From Aquibacillus saliphilus (GTDB taxonomy: Bacteria > Bacillota > Bacilli > Bacillales > Amphibacillaceae): a stretch of 64,000 nt of DNA. The translations under genes and the position numbers were made by a program. How positions within the stretch are numbered: position 1 is the stretch's first letter; the number at the start of each line of letters is the position of its first letter. The stretch spans positions 1 through 64,000 of the forward strand of contig NZ_JAIZAP010000016.1 in NCBI RefSeq assembly GCF_020404745.1. Reading direction: 5' to 3'. Positions 25,577 to 34,553 of the stretch are shown piece by piece. The notes under the pieces are model-generated. The model had not been told where the DNA came from. It searched no databases and saw only the letters and a program-made list of their open reading frames with translations.

Positions 25577-27151
25577 ATGCTTACTCCAGGTTTCTTATAT
25601 ATAACAGGTGCTTTACTATTACTTTTGCCCATTAATAATAAAATAAAATACATCATATCTTTCCTTATTACTGCAGGAGCCCTTATTGTTACTTTTTATT
25701 TAATACCTGGTAATAGTTTACAACTGGATTTTCTAAAACTTACTCTAATTCCTATTAAAGTAGATAGTATCAGTAAATTAACTGGATTAATTTTTGCTTT
25801 CGCTGGCCTGGCTGCTGTCATTTATTCCATTAATATATGTTCCCTACCTAATTTACGATTAATATTTGTGTTTATTGGTAGTGCCCTGACCGTGGTTTTT
25901 TCCGGTGATCTGTTTACTCTGTATGTTTTCTGGGAGTTAATGACGATCAGTTCCTCATTTCTTATTATAATGGCAAGTGATTTCACTAAAAAAACGGGGT
26001 ATTATTATTTTCTAATGCACGTGGCTGGTAGTTTGAGTTTATTATGGGGGATATTTTTACAGTATTCGGCTACCGGTAGTTTATCTTTGAATGCGATAGA
26101 GGCTGGTACCCCCTTTTTTCTAATTGCAATAGCAGTTAAGCTGGCCTTTGTCGGTTTCCATACATGGATGCCACTTGTTTACAGCAAAGCTCCTTTTTAT
26201 GTTGCAGTAGTTTTGTCGATATATACGACAAAAGTGGGCGTATATGTAATGGCTCGTCTCGTGTCTGGGATAAATATTTTGGCATATGCTGGTCTTATTT
26301 CGGCTTTGTTTGGAATTGTAATGGCCTTAAGGCAAAATCAGGTCCTTAAATTATTGAGCTATTCGATAATAATACAGGTTGGTTATATGATTATTGGTAT
26401 TAGTATTGGAACTGCAGCGGGAATATCAGGAGCTATGTTTCACCTGGTTAATCACATATTATATAAAACTGTATTATTTATGGCAGTGGGAGTTGTCATT
26501 TATACTACAGGGAAGGATGATTTTGAAAATTTAGGGATCATGCGTAGTAAACTTCCCGTAACTTCGATAGCAACATTGGTAGCTTTTTTGGGGATAGCTG
26601 GAGTTCCCTTTTTTAATGGCTATATGAGTAAAAGCCTTATTAAAGATGCTTTACACGAACCATTATTAAAATGGGGTTTGGACCTGATGAGTTTCGGGAC
26701 TTCTCTACTGTTTTTAAAATTTATCTATTATGCATTTTTCAAAAATAGTACTATGAACTTAGCTAAAAAACCAACCATCAGCATGCAGTTAGGAATGGGA
26801 TTTTTAACCGTTATGATGATATTGATTGGTATTCATCCTTATTTGTTAGAAAATTTAACGAATATGCATGTAGATTTTAATTATTTTGAAATGAAACATA
26901 TACTAAGTGGAATGCAACCCTTTCTCTGGTCCATTCTTATCTTTATTTTATTTAAGAAATATGTAGTAAAAAAATACGATAGACTTCTATACTATGATAT
27001 GTATCGTAAAATGGCTACACTATTTGTAGCTACAGGCTATCAGTTAAGTAACTATCATGACGGAAAATTAAATAAATATTTGTTGTGGGCAACTACCACT
27101 TTAATAATTCTGTTGTTCTTGTTAATGTTTAATAGCCATCTACTGTTATGA
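25577..27151 (+). CDS. Second Mrp/complex-I-type proton-translocating subunit
   Basis: 524 aa with about 14 membrane segments, Proton_antipo_M family. VFWELMTISSSFLIIMASDF, AVKLAFVGFHTWMPLVYSKAP and FHLVNHILYKTVLFMAVGVV carry the conserved membrane Glu, Lys and Lys. It is shorter than Bacillus MrpA (about 800 aa) and lacks the C-terminal domains, which occur as separate subunits earlier in the operon. It thus takes the place of the MrpA body or is a second MrpD. ATG at 25577 follows AGGGGG. Confidence 0.85.
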   Translation: MLTPGFLYITGALLLLLPINNKIKYIISFLITAGALIVTFYLIPGNSLQLDFLKLTLIPIKVDSISKLTGLIFAFAGLAAVIYSINICSLPNLRLIFVFIGSALTVVFSGDLFTLYVFWELMTISSSFLIIMASDFTKKTGYYYFLMHVAGSLSLLWGIFLQYSATGSLSLNAIEAGTPFFLIAIAVKLAFVGFHTWMPLVYSKAPFYVAVVLSIYTTKVGVYVMARLVSGINILAYAGLISALFGIVMALRQNQVLKLLSYSIIIQVGYMIIGISIGTAAGISGAMFHLVNHILYKTVLFMAVGVVIYTTGKDDFENLGIMRSKLPVTSIATLVAFLGIAGVPFFNGYMSKSLIKDALHEPLLKWGLDLMSFGTSLLFLKFIYYAFFKNSTMNLAKKPTISMQLGMGFLTVMMILIGIHPYLLENLTNMHVDFNYFEMKHILSGMQPFLWSILIFILFKKYVVKKYDRLLYYDMYRKMATLFVATGYQLSNYHDGKLNKYLLWATTTLIILLFLLMFNSHLLL

Positions 27152-27487
27152 TGAATATAGATTTGATCATTCTTCCCGGTGAATTATACCAATTGACCTA
27201 TACCCGATTCTGTGGACACAAGTTTATATAATAAAACCAGAAAGGACATGTCGATTGGATTTGCAATGCGGGCAAAATTCACTATAATCTTTCAACTATA
27301 TTACCTTCTAAGAAAATCTCTATCCTTACTATTTTATCTATAAGAGGGAATATTGGCCGAATAAGATGATTATAATCAATAGATAGAAACCTCATAATAT
27401 AAGCTGCTATTTGCATCTTTTAATATAGATTATGATATACTAATTATATCGTACGCGATATAAAATAATGATAGGAGTGGATTTTTG
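27152..27487. other. Gap between antiporter operon and peroxidase
   Basis: AT-rich, no gene seen. The last 60 bp hold the probable promoter and palindrome of the peroxidase gene. Confidence 0.55.
27444..27463. promoter_or_regulatory. Palindrome before glutathione peroxidase gene
   Basis: TTATATCG-TACG-CGATATAA has perfect 8-bp arms. It overlaps or immediately follows a TATACT -10 box (27436-27441) and lies 24 bp before the start codon, a position suited to a redox-responsive repressor. The regulator is unknown; the OhrR-like protein in this window is a candidate, although the site is unlike the B. subtilis OhrR operator as I recall it. Confidence 0.5.
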
Positions 27488-27964
27488 ATGAGCATTTATG
27501 ATATTACAGTAAGTAAACCAAATGGTACATCTTATCAGCTAAGTGAATACAAAAATAAAGTTATGTTAATCGTCAATACTGCAACGAAGTGTGGCTTAAG
27601 TGGGCAATTTGATGGACTTGAGCAAATTCATCAAAAATATAAAGACCGTGGTGTAGCTGTGTTAGGATTTCCAAGTAATCAGTTTGCTAACCAGGAGCCA
27701 GGAACATCAGAACAAACCGAAGAAGCTTGTCGGATCAATTTTGGTGTGACTTTTCCAATCCATGAAAAAATTGATGTGAACGGAAAAAATACTCATGAAC
27801 TGTTTCAATACTTAAAGAGCCAAGCAAAAGGATTCATAAGCAATGATATTAAATGGAACTTCACTAAATTTTTAGTTGATCAAAACGGTGAAGTTATCGA
27901 GCGATTTGGACCTAAAGATGCTCCGGCAAAAATCGAAAAGAAAATCGAACAAATAGTATCATAG
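27488..27964 (+). CDS. Glutathione peroxidase family (thioredoxin-type) peroxidase
   Basis: 158 aa, full length. Catalytic Cys35 lies in NTATKCGLSGQ; Q65, W123 and N124 (FPSNQF, KWNF) complete the family tetrad. Cys81 (EEACRINFGVTFP) is where thioredoxin-dependent, non-selenium peroxidases have their resolving cysteine, so thioredoxin is the likely reductant. Removes hydrogen or lipid peroxides in the cytosol. ATG at 27488 follows TAGGAG; the TTG three bases before is less likely. Related to Bacillus BsaA. Confidence 0.92.
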   Translation: MSIYDITVSKPNGTSYQLSEYKNKVMLIVNTATKCGLSGQFDGLEQIHQKYKDRGVAVLGFPSNQFANQEPGTSEQTEEACRINFGVTFPIHEKIDVNGKNTHELFQYLKSQAKGFISNDIKWNFTKFLVDQNGEVIERFGPKDAPAKIEKKIEQIVS

Positions 27965-28001
27965 ATACTTGTTCAAACTCAGCATGATATAATATAGCAA
28001 C

Positions 28002-28045
28002 AAAAAGTGAGGTAACCAAATGATAATTGGTTACCTCACTTTTTT
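28002..28045. terminator. Bidirectional terminator
   Basis: Perfect 18-bp stem AAAAAGTGAGGTAACCAA/TTGGTTACCTCACTTTTT with a 7-nt loop between convergent peroxidase and arabinanase genes. Confidence 0.92.
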
Positions 28046-28087
28046 AACTTTACAATGTTAATTCAATAATTCTAACCTACTTTTCTA

Positions 28088-30634
28088 TTACTCTGCTGCT
28101 AATTGTGCTACTTCTTCGGCTGTAAGCTTGCCTTGATAGATAGATAACTCATCCATCATGCCTTGATAAGGGGTATCCCACCAGTTAACACCTAAGCTAA
28201 ACTGGCTGTTGCTTGTCGTGAAGACATTATTAAAGGCTGTAGTTTTCGATTTTTCTTCACCATTTAGATAAACAATTACCTCTCCATCATCAACAGTCAT
28301 TGCCAGATGGGTCCACTCATCAGTCTGAAGCTCGGTACCAGTGGTTGCATCAGTGAAACTAGACCCTCCTGACCAAACAGCTACTTGATTATCACCAGGC
28401 CAGCCTCCAGGTAATAGACTCACCCAGTTACTACTATCCCTAGCTCCAAAGAAACTGGTTGTATAACCTGTCAAGGTCTTTGGATTTAACCAAAGGGAAA
28501 CAGAATAACTCGTACCTGTAATTAAATTATCTGGCAGCTTCACACCAGAATTACCGTCAAATACTGATGCCTGACCAACTACTCCTTTATCGAAGCTAAT
28601 CGTACCGCCAGTATTATCTATTCGATTACCAGTTAAGGTTCCTTCACCAAAATTGCCAGTACTATCGGATAGGTCATTCTCAAAGGAATAATGGGCCATT
28701 ACTTGTTTTGCTCCTTTGGGAAGAACGGTAACACTAAAGCTTTTCGTATCAGTTACCTCACCTTTGGTAATGGTCGCTGTCAACGTAACAGTCTTACTCT
28801 CTTCATCTGACTCAGGACGATTCAATACGCCTTGTTCGGAAACCACTTCAACATCAGAAGAAGTCCAGGAAATCTCCGTATCTCTTGTCCCTTCCGTAGG
28901 AAGCGTCAAATCTGTTACAACCCGATCTGTTTCGCCCAAGTTTAAATCTTCCTTCACATCTGCGACTATCTCTTCATCTGTTTTACCCATATCTCGCATA
29001 CTGCCCCAGACACTGACACCATGTCCAGAAGAAGCAGTAAATGTCATAACGGTACTTTGGGTAACTGGATCAAATTGGCGGACAAAGACACCTTTGTACG
29101 TTTCACCGTCAATTTCTAACTCAACCTGATTGTGGCCTGTCTTCTTCCACTTACCACTAACTGCACCGGTAATTTTATTGTTTTTTTCTAGTGTGATGTT
29201 TACATCCTTATGAACAGTAGACGAAATATCTTGACCATGGTTGATGAACCGATAATCACCTACTACATCCTGACGATTCACTTTCTCCAGTGTTTCCCCA
29301 CCATAGCGATATGGAGCTGCCACTGGCCAGCCATCTTCATTGATAAACAGTTGATGGATGCGAACTTCGTGTGTTTCGCCTCTTTCCGGAAAGCGTGAAT
29401 GGAACACTAAAAACTGCTCACCGGTATCTTCATCATAATAAACAGAATTGTGTCCTGGTGAAATGTACCCATAACCAATTCCAGTTCCAGGATCGCCAAT
29501 TTTTCTTTCAAACATAAAGTGACCCATTAACTTATTTCCGTAAGGAGCATGATCTACATTACCCGGTAGTACAGCATCCTGACCGTCTGCATCTAGGTAG
29601 GGTCCATCCGGATTTTCCGAGCGGAATACCCTCATATTATATTCCCCATCGGCACCTAACCAGCCATTAGTTATATACAAATAGTAATAGCCGTTGTCCT
29701 CATTGTAAACGATATAAGGACCTTCACCTGATTTCCCGTATCCACCAGAAATCTTTGTTCCAAAGTATCTATCAATCATCCGACCATCTTCTGTTTCTCG
29801 GTCTTCGCCAGGATAGATTGGCAGACCTGTTGCTTCATCAAGTTCATACATGAAAAGACCGCCAGACCAAGAACCGTATGTCATCCAGAGCTTATCGTCC
29901 TCATCGTAAAATAAATTAGCATCAATCGCATTAGGATACATGGTGTTGTTGTAAGAACCATCCTCATTAAACCAATCAGCGTTTGCTTCTGATATCTCTC
30001 CTTTGTCTATAAGTTCATCAATAGCAGTGTTTTCCCATTGTTTATTGACATCACTGTTGTCATCATAGTCTTCACCTTCAGTGAAACCAGAGTAAACAAT
30101 CGTATCCACATACTGATACGGTCCTTCAATGTCCTTAGATACAGCATAACCAATAGCCGAACGAATATATGTTGAGGAAGCACTGTAATACATCATATAA
30201 GCACCTTTTGTACCGTCCTCATTAACATATTCGTCATTCCAGAAAATGTCTGGAGCCCAAACAGCAAAGCCTCCAGCACTATCGGCATCATCTTCACCTG
30301 CCCATTCAAAAGACTCAGCTAGATTCTCTGATAAATCTCCATACAACACATTATTTGGTGTTGTATAACCATTAGCAAAACTCTCCCAATCCATTAAATC
30401 TTTTGATTTAGCAGCCTCAATATGGGTACCAAACACATAATACATATCGTCCTCTTTTATAATTGAGGGATCATGAACAGATACATTATTAAACTCAGGA
30501 GTTTCCAACTGGTGATCGAGGTGTGGCTTGTTACTGTTTTCACTTGCTTGATTCCCTTTAGCTGACAGGGACAGCGGAAGAACAAGCAATAGTATTAATA
30601 AAACAATAAAAAATCGTTTCAATTGGCTATTCAT
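28088..30634 (-). CDS. Secreted arabinan endo-1,5-alpha-L-arabinosidase, GH43, multidomain
   Basis: 848 aa. Signal peptide about 1-25 (basic start, long leucine run, LSLSA cleavage). GH43 five-blade catalytic domain about 45-430, with catalytic base D55 in VSVHDPSII and the family segments GHNSVYYDEDTGEQFLVFHSR. A lipocalin-like GH43 accessory domain lies at about 440-555, an atypical Ig-like domain at about 560-645 (DLTLPTEGTRDTEISWTSSD) and a LamG/concanavalin-like carbohydrate-binding domain at about 650-845. It should cut arabinan outside the cell. ATG at 30634 follows GGGG. A perfect cre site 273 bp upstream suggests CcpA control. No arabinose transporter or other arabinanase is adjacent. 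Confidence 0.92.
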   Translation of the reverse strand: MNSQLKRFFIVLLILLLVLPLSLSAKGNQASENSNKPHLDHQLETPEFNNVSVHDPSIIKEDDMYYVFGTHIEAAKSKDLMDWESFANGYTTPNNVLYGDLSENLAESFEWAGEDDADSAGGFAVWAPDIFWNDEYVNEDGTKGAYMMYYSASSTYIRSAIGYAVSKDIEGPYQYVDTIVYSGFTEGEDYDDNSDVNKQWENTAIDELIDKGEISEANADWFNEDGSYNNTMYPNAIDANLFYDEDDKLWMTYGSWSGGLFMYELDEATGLPIYPGEDRETEDGRMIDRYFGTKISGGYGKSGEGPYIVYNEDNGYYYLYITNGWLGADGEYNMRVFRSENPDGPYLDADGQDAVLPGNVDHAPYGNKLMGHFMFERKIGDPGTGIGYGYISPGHNSVYYDEDTGEQFLVFHSRFPERGETHEVRIHQLFINEDGWPVAAPYRYGGETLEKVNRQDVVGDYRFINHGQDISSTVHKDVNITLEKNNKITGAVSGKWKKTGHNQVELEIDGETYKGVFVRQFDPVTQSTVMTFTASSGHGVSVWGSMRDMGKTDEEIVADVKEDLNLGETDRVVTDLTLPTEGTRDTEISWTSSDVEVVSEQGVLNRPESDEESKTVTLTATITKGEVTDTKSFSVTVLPKGAKQVMAHYSFENDLSDSTGNFGEGTLTGNRIDNTGGTISFDKGVVGQASVFDGNSGVKLPDNLITGTSYSVSLWLNPKTLTGYTTSFFGARDSSNWVSLLPGGWPGDNQVAVWSGGSSFTDATTGTELQTDEWTHLAMTVDDGEVIVYLNGEEKSKTTAFNNVFTTSNSQFSLGVNWWDTPYQGMMDELSIYQGKLTAEEVAQLAAE

Positions 30635-31192
30635 ATATTTTCCCCTTTCTATTCTCAGTACTTATTGTATTTAATCTTTTCAACTGATTATCATTGTAGA
30701 ATTATATGGACAATTATTAGATATGAATCAATGGGCTTTAGCTTATAATCTGAGATGTTCTATTTCAGTAGGTATCATGCTGAGGAAATCACTAGGATAG
30801 GATATGCATTACGGTAATTAACATAAATAAACTTCATTACAAACAATTAGTAAACTTGTCCCTCCTTTCTAGTGGATAACACTTTAGTTGAACGGCATAC
30901 TTTATATGTATGCGTTTACAAAATATAAGTTAACCGTACAACAATTATAATAAATCATCAATAAGTCATCAGGTTCATTTTATCCTATTTTAAATGCTTG
31001 CCAATGCAAAAGCGTCATGAAAAACGTGACTATTTAACTATCCATTCAAGTAAACCCAGGCTAGTCCACTTTAAATCTGTTGTAAAACAGGACTTTTTGC
31101 TACTGTTTGAGATTTAGGAATAAGTCCTTATCCCTAATCGATTTGTGTTATTATAATGAAATGAATGAAAGTATTTCGGGGGTGAAATTACA
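30635..31192. other. Divergent promoter region of arabinanase and MscS genes
   Basis: About 560 bp without a gene. Contains the cre site at 30907-30921; the long distance to the arabinanase start suggests an extended leader. I see no clear AraR operator. Confidence 0.5.
30907..30921 (-). promoter_or_regulatory. cre (CcpA) site
   Basis: Minus-strand TTGTAAACGCATACA matches WTGNAANCGNWNNCW at every position. Located upstream of the arabinanase gene, fitting carbon-catabolite control of a polysaccharide hydrolase. Confidence 0.75.
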
Positions 31193-32302
31193 ATGCTTGA
31201 ATGGATCGACTGGTTACCTGCAACCTATGAAGATCTTATTAATATTGGAATATCGATTGGCATTCTATTAATCTTTCTATTATTTAGAAAGATTTTCACA
31301 AAATACGTATTTCGGATACTATTAGCTTTTAGTAGGAAGACACCTACAGATTTCTTTTCTAAAATTTGTTTAGCGTTTGAATATCCCGTTCGTTGGATAT
31401 TTTTAATTATTGGCGTTTATGTTGCCGTTATCTATTTTCCTTATCTAGAACAATCAAACATTGTTTTTCTTAGAATTATAAGATCATCTATTATCGCTGT
31501 AATAACTTGGGGGTTATACAATCTATCCTCTGGTTCTTCTATATTATTCACTAAAATAAATGAGCGATCTAGCACAAAATTTGATCCAATATTAATTCCA
31601 TTTTTTTCAAAAGCTTTACGTTTTATTATCATCGCAATTAGCTTCAGTATCATTGCACAAGAATTTGAGTATGATGTGAATGGATTTGTTGCTGGACTTG
31701 GACTTGGTGGGCTCGCTTTTGCCTTAGCAGCAAAGGACGCGATTGGAAACTTATTTGGCGGAATTATTATCATTACAGAAAAACCATTCACGATTGGTGA
31801 TTGGATTATGACACCGAGTGTAGAAGGAATAGTCGAGGATATTAACTTTCGTAGTACCAGAGTTAGAACCTTTGCGCAGGGACTTGTAACAGTTCCAAAC
31901 GCAACATTGTCGAACGAAAATATTACTAACTGGAGTAAAATGGGTAAACGGAGAATCACTTTTAATTTGGGTGTCACTTATGATACACCTAAAAGAAAAT
32001 TGGAGAACACGGTTAGAAGAATAAAGGATCTATTGGAAGGTCATATTGCTATCCATCAAGAGACCATCTTTGTTACGTTTGATCAATATAATGCTAGTAG
32101 CTTAGATATTTTCTTATATTTCTTTACAAATACAACTAACTGGGAAGAATACCTAACAATCAAAGAAGATATCAATTTTTCGATTATGGAAATATTAGAA
32201 GACGAAGGTGTAAACATCGCATTTCCAAGTCAGACGCTATATTTTAACCCTAATTCCGAAGCTACATCACAAGCTGCTACAACAATGGATTATGACCATT
32301 GA
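31193..32302 (+). CDS. MscS-family mechanosensitive channel
   Basis: 369 aa with about four N-terminal membrane segments. The pore helix is FVAGLGLGGLAFALAAKDAIGNLFGGI, followed by the beta domain start (ITEKPFTIGDWI, then STRVRTFAQGLVTVPNATLSN) and the C-terminal domain. It releases solutes on osmotic down-shock. Similar in size to Bacillus YhdY. ATG at 31193 follows GGGGGTG. Confidence 0.92.
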   Translation: MLEWIDWLPATYEDLINIGISIGILLIFLLFRKIFTKYVFRILLAFSRKTPTDFFSKICLAFEYPVRWIFLIIGVYVAVIYFPYLEQSNIVFLRIIRSSIIAVITWGLYNLSSGSSILFTKINERSSTKFDPILIPFFSKALRFIIIAISFSIIAQEFEYDVNGFVAGLGLGGLAFALAAKDAIGNLFGGIIIITEKPFTIGDWIMTPSVEGIVEDINFRSTRVRTFAQGLVTVPNATLSNENITNWSKMGKRRITFNLGVTYDTPKRKLENTVRRIKDLLEGHIAIHQETIFVTFDQYNASSLDIFLYFFTNTTNWEEYLTIKEDINFSIMEILEDEGVNIAFPSQTLYFNPNSEATSQAATTMDYDH

Positions 32303-32320
32303 AAATGATGAAAACATAGT

Positions 32321-32365
32321 ATAAACCAAAAAAACCCTTAGAAATAAGGGGTTTTTTTGGTTTAT
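32321..32365. terminator. Bidirectional terminator
   Basis: ATAAACCAAAAAAACCCTTA pairs with TAAGGGGTTTTTTTGGTTTAT around GAAA with one bulge; between convergent MscS and larE genes. Confidence 0.9.
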
Positions 32366-32372
32366 ACAGTCC

Positions 32373-33197
32373 TTAATTAGCTATACCCGATTGTTTTTCC
32401 TGTCCCGGTAACACTTCATTCATGCTACCTGTCCGGTACCCATTTAAATCTACTGAACTATAAGAAAAACCAAGTGATTTTAGTTTAAAATTAATTTTTT
32501 CACTAAACTCTAGAACTTTTTCCATTTGATTTGGTAACACTTCAATCCTTGCAACACCGCCATGGTGACGTACACGAACCGTATCAATACCCAACTTAAT
32601 TATAAATTTCTCCGCTTCATTGACTTGATAAATTTTCTGTTTATCTAGCTTTGTACCATATGGTATTCTAGATGCTAAACTGCAAGAAGCAGGCTTATTC
32701 CAGACTGGTAAATCCATTTGTTTGGACAAAGTGCGAATTTCACTCTTATAGAGTTTCGCCTCTTGAAGTACACTCCTTACACCAGCCTCTGTTCTTGCTT
32801 TTAGACCTGGTCTGAAATCATCAAGGTCATCCATAATCATCCCATCTAACACATAATTATAATCCATTTTTTGAGCAAGTTGATTCAAATGACTGTAAAA
32901 CATTTTTTTGCTATGATACCAACTATCTGGCGTATTGGCTACTATTGCTTCATTTTCTAGTTCTTTAATCTCTGTTTCGTAAACTGGCACACCCATTTCG
33001 TTAGCAAGCTTTACAGCACCGTCGAATTCTTCTCTGCGAAACAATTCAGATGCTACTACTACAGCTAAAACATTGGATGAACCCAGCTCTTGTTGGGCTC
33101 TTTTTAACACAAACGTACTGTCTACCCCACCAGAAAATGCCACCATAACTCGACCCATACCATCAATAATTTCTCCTAAATTATGGTTCTTTTCCAT
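32373..33197 (-). CDS. larE: ATP-dependent sacrificial sulfur transferase LarE
   Basis: 274 aa from the chosen start. PP-loop SGGVDS at 22-27; C172 in KPASCSLASRIPYG corresponds to the sulfur-donating cysteine (C176 of Lactobacillus plantarum LarE). LarE turns the carboxylates of the nicotinic-acid-derived precursor into thiocarboxylates during synthesis of the nickel-pincer cofactor of lactate racemase. larA, larB and larC are not in the window, so it is an orphan here. ATG at 33197 follows GGGAGGC; the frame to 33227 has no ribosome binding site. Confidence 0.9.
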   Translation of the reverse strand: MEKNHNLGEIIDGMGRVMVAFSGGVDSTFVLKRAQQELGSSNVLAVVVASELFRREEFDGAVKLANEMGVPVYETEIKELENEAIVANTPDSWYHSKKMFYSHLNQLAQKMDYNYVLDGMIMDDLDDFRPGLKARTEAGVRSVLQEAKLYKSEIRTLSKQMDLPVWNKPASCSLASRIPYGTKLDKQKIYQVNEAEKFIIKLGIDTVRVRHHGGVARIEVLPNQMEKVLEFSEKINFKLKSLGFSYSSVDLNGYRTGSMNEVLPGQEKQSGIAN

Positions 33198-33441
33198 CGC
33201 GTTTGCCTCCCACTTTCTTTTTTTCATTGTAACTTAATCTAACGAAACGACACAATCGTTCCGCTTTTTCAGCATATGTGTCCATTGTCGAACCCATGTA
33301 ATTAATTATAATGTCTTTTGGCTTATATCTAGTATTGATGTCATGTTTTAAAAACTCAACATCCTTAGAGTTTTTTTATGTTTTTGTTCATTTTTAAAAA
33401 AACTGGTTATTATATAATAACCAGTCTTCAAACTCTTATTT

Positions 33442-34332
33442 CTATTCTTCAGTTATAAGTGTATTTGTTAATGCTCCTAAATTTTCAACTTCGACAGTAA
33501 CCTTATCTCCTGGCAATAAAAACACTTGCTTATCTTCTGGATAACCCATAATCACACCTTCTGGGGTACCAGTTATAATGATATCACCAGGAACTAAAGT
33601 CATATGTTGAGAAATATAACTGATAATTTCGCTACAAGAAAATATCATATCTGAAGTATTAGAGTTTTGACGTACTTCATCGTTCACAATTGTTTTTAAA
33701 TTTAAATTTTGAGGATTCACCACCTCATCGCTGGTAACAAGAAATGGACCAATTGGATTAAAATAATCACACGTTTTACCTAATAACCACTGATGAGTTG
33801 TAAACTGTAAATCTCTTGCGGACAGGTCATTTGCAGTAAAATAACCAAAGACATGATCCAAGGCAGTTTGTTCGGATACATTTTTAGTTTCTTTTCCAAT
33901 TACAATACCTAACTCGACTTCATAGTCCACTTTCTTTGTAACCTTTGGAACCGGGATATCCTGTTGATGCCCTGCAAGGGTATTGTTAAATTTGCTAAAC
34001 AAAATTGGTGTTTTCGGATAGGGCGATTTTGTCTCATCAGCGTGTTTACGATAATTTAATCCAATACAGATTATTTTACCTGGATTTGTTACACATGGCA
34101 GGTATTCGACCTGACTTTCTTCCAAAATATAAGACGGGCTGTCAGCTAATTCAGTTATGTAATCTTCTAATGCAGTTACAGCGGCTGAACCTCCTTCAAT
34201 TACCTCCATTATAGTTAATGGCACATCTTTTTTAGGATGTTTAGATAAAGTAGCTCCTATATCAATCATTCCGTTTGCCGTTTTAACCCCTAAAACATCT
34301 TTTCCATCTTTATTAAGACTTACTAGCTTCAT
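33442..34332 (-). CDS. Fumarylacetoacetate hydrolase (FAH) family protein
   Basis: 296 aa. FAH fold with IGLNYRKHADETKSPYPKTPILFSKF, metal-binding EVELGIVIGKET (E-x-E with a later D), YFTANDLSARDLQ and GDIIITGTPEGVIMG. Members cleave C-C bonds of dicarbonyl compounds (fumarylpyruvate hydrolase, 2-oxo-hept-3-ene-dioate hydratase, oxaloacetate decarboxylase). Last gene of the large catabolic region; separated by a terminator from the preceding lyase gene, so it may have its own promoter. Could act on the acid released by the C-C hydrolases (inference). ATG at 34332 follows AAAAGGAAGG. Confidence 0.88.
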   Translation of the reverse strand: MKLVSLNKDGKDVLGVKTANGMIDIGATLSKHPKKDVPLTIMEVIEGGSAAVTALEDYITELADSPSYILEESQVEYLPCVTNPGKIICIGLNYRKHADETKSPYPKTPILFSKFNNTLAGHQQDIPVPKVTKKVDYEVELGIVIGKETKNVSEQTALDHVFGYFTANDLSARDLQFTTHQWLLGKTCDYFNPIGPFLVTSDEVVNPQNLNLKTIVNDEVRQNSNTSDMIFSCSEIISYISQHMTLVPGDIIITGTPEGVIMGYPEDKQVFLLPGDKVTVEVENLGALTNTLITEE

Positions 34333-34514
34333 TTTAAAAGTCCTTCCTTTTAAAGATTTTAGTTTAGTAACAAAACTACCATCGTATGAAAGTGAAATTG
34401 AATTAACCCCTTGCACTGGACCAAAAAGTTTCTACTATTATTTTACAACTTAATTGGTAGCGCTGACAATTATTATTTAAAAGGTAGTAAAAGAAATTGT
34501 TGTAGTCTATAAAT

Positions 34515-34549
34515 AAGGCGCCATTCCTTAAATGATTGGCGCCGCGCCT
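34515..34549 (-). terminator. Terminator after methylisocitrate-lyase-like gene
   Basis: On the minus strand AAGGCGCC is repeated as GGCGCCTT across an AATCATTTAAGGAAT loop, a GC-rich stem 5 bp past the stop codon, followed by AT-rich DNA. Confidence 0.65.
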
Positions 34550-34553
34550 TAAA

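Noticed and set aside
28716-29129. 137-codon open frame antisense to the arabinanase
   Set aside because: Composition (Ser/Val/Thr rich) follows the reverse of the beta-rich arabinanase; no ribosome binding site or homology seen.
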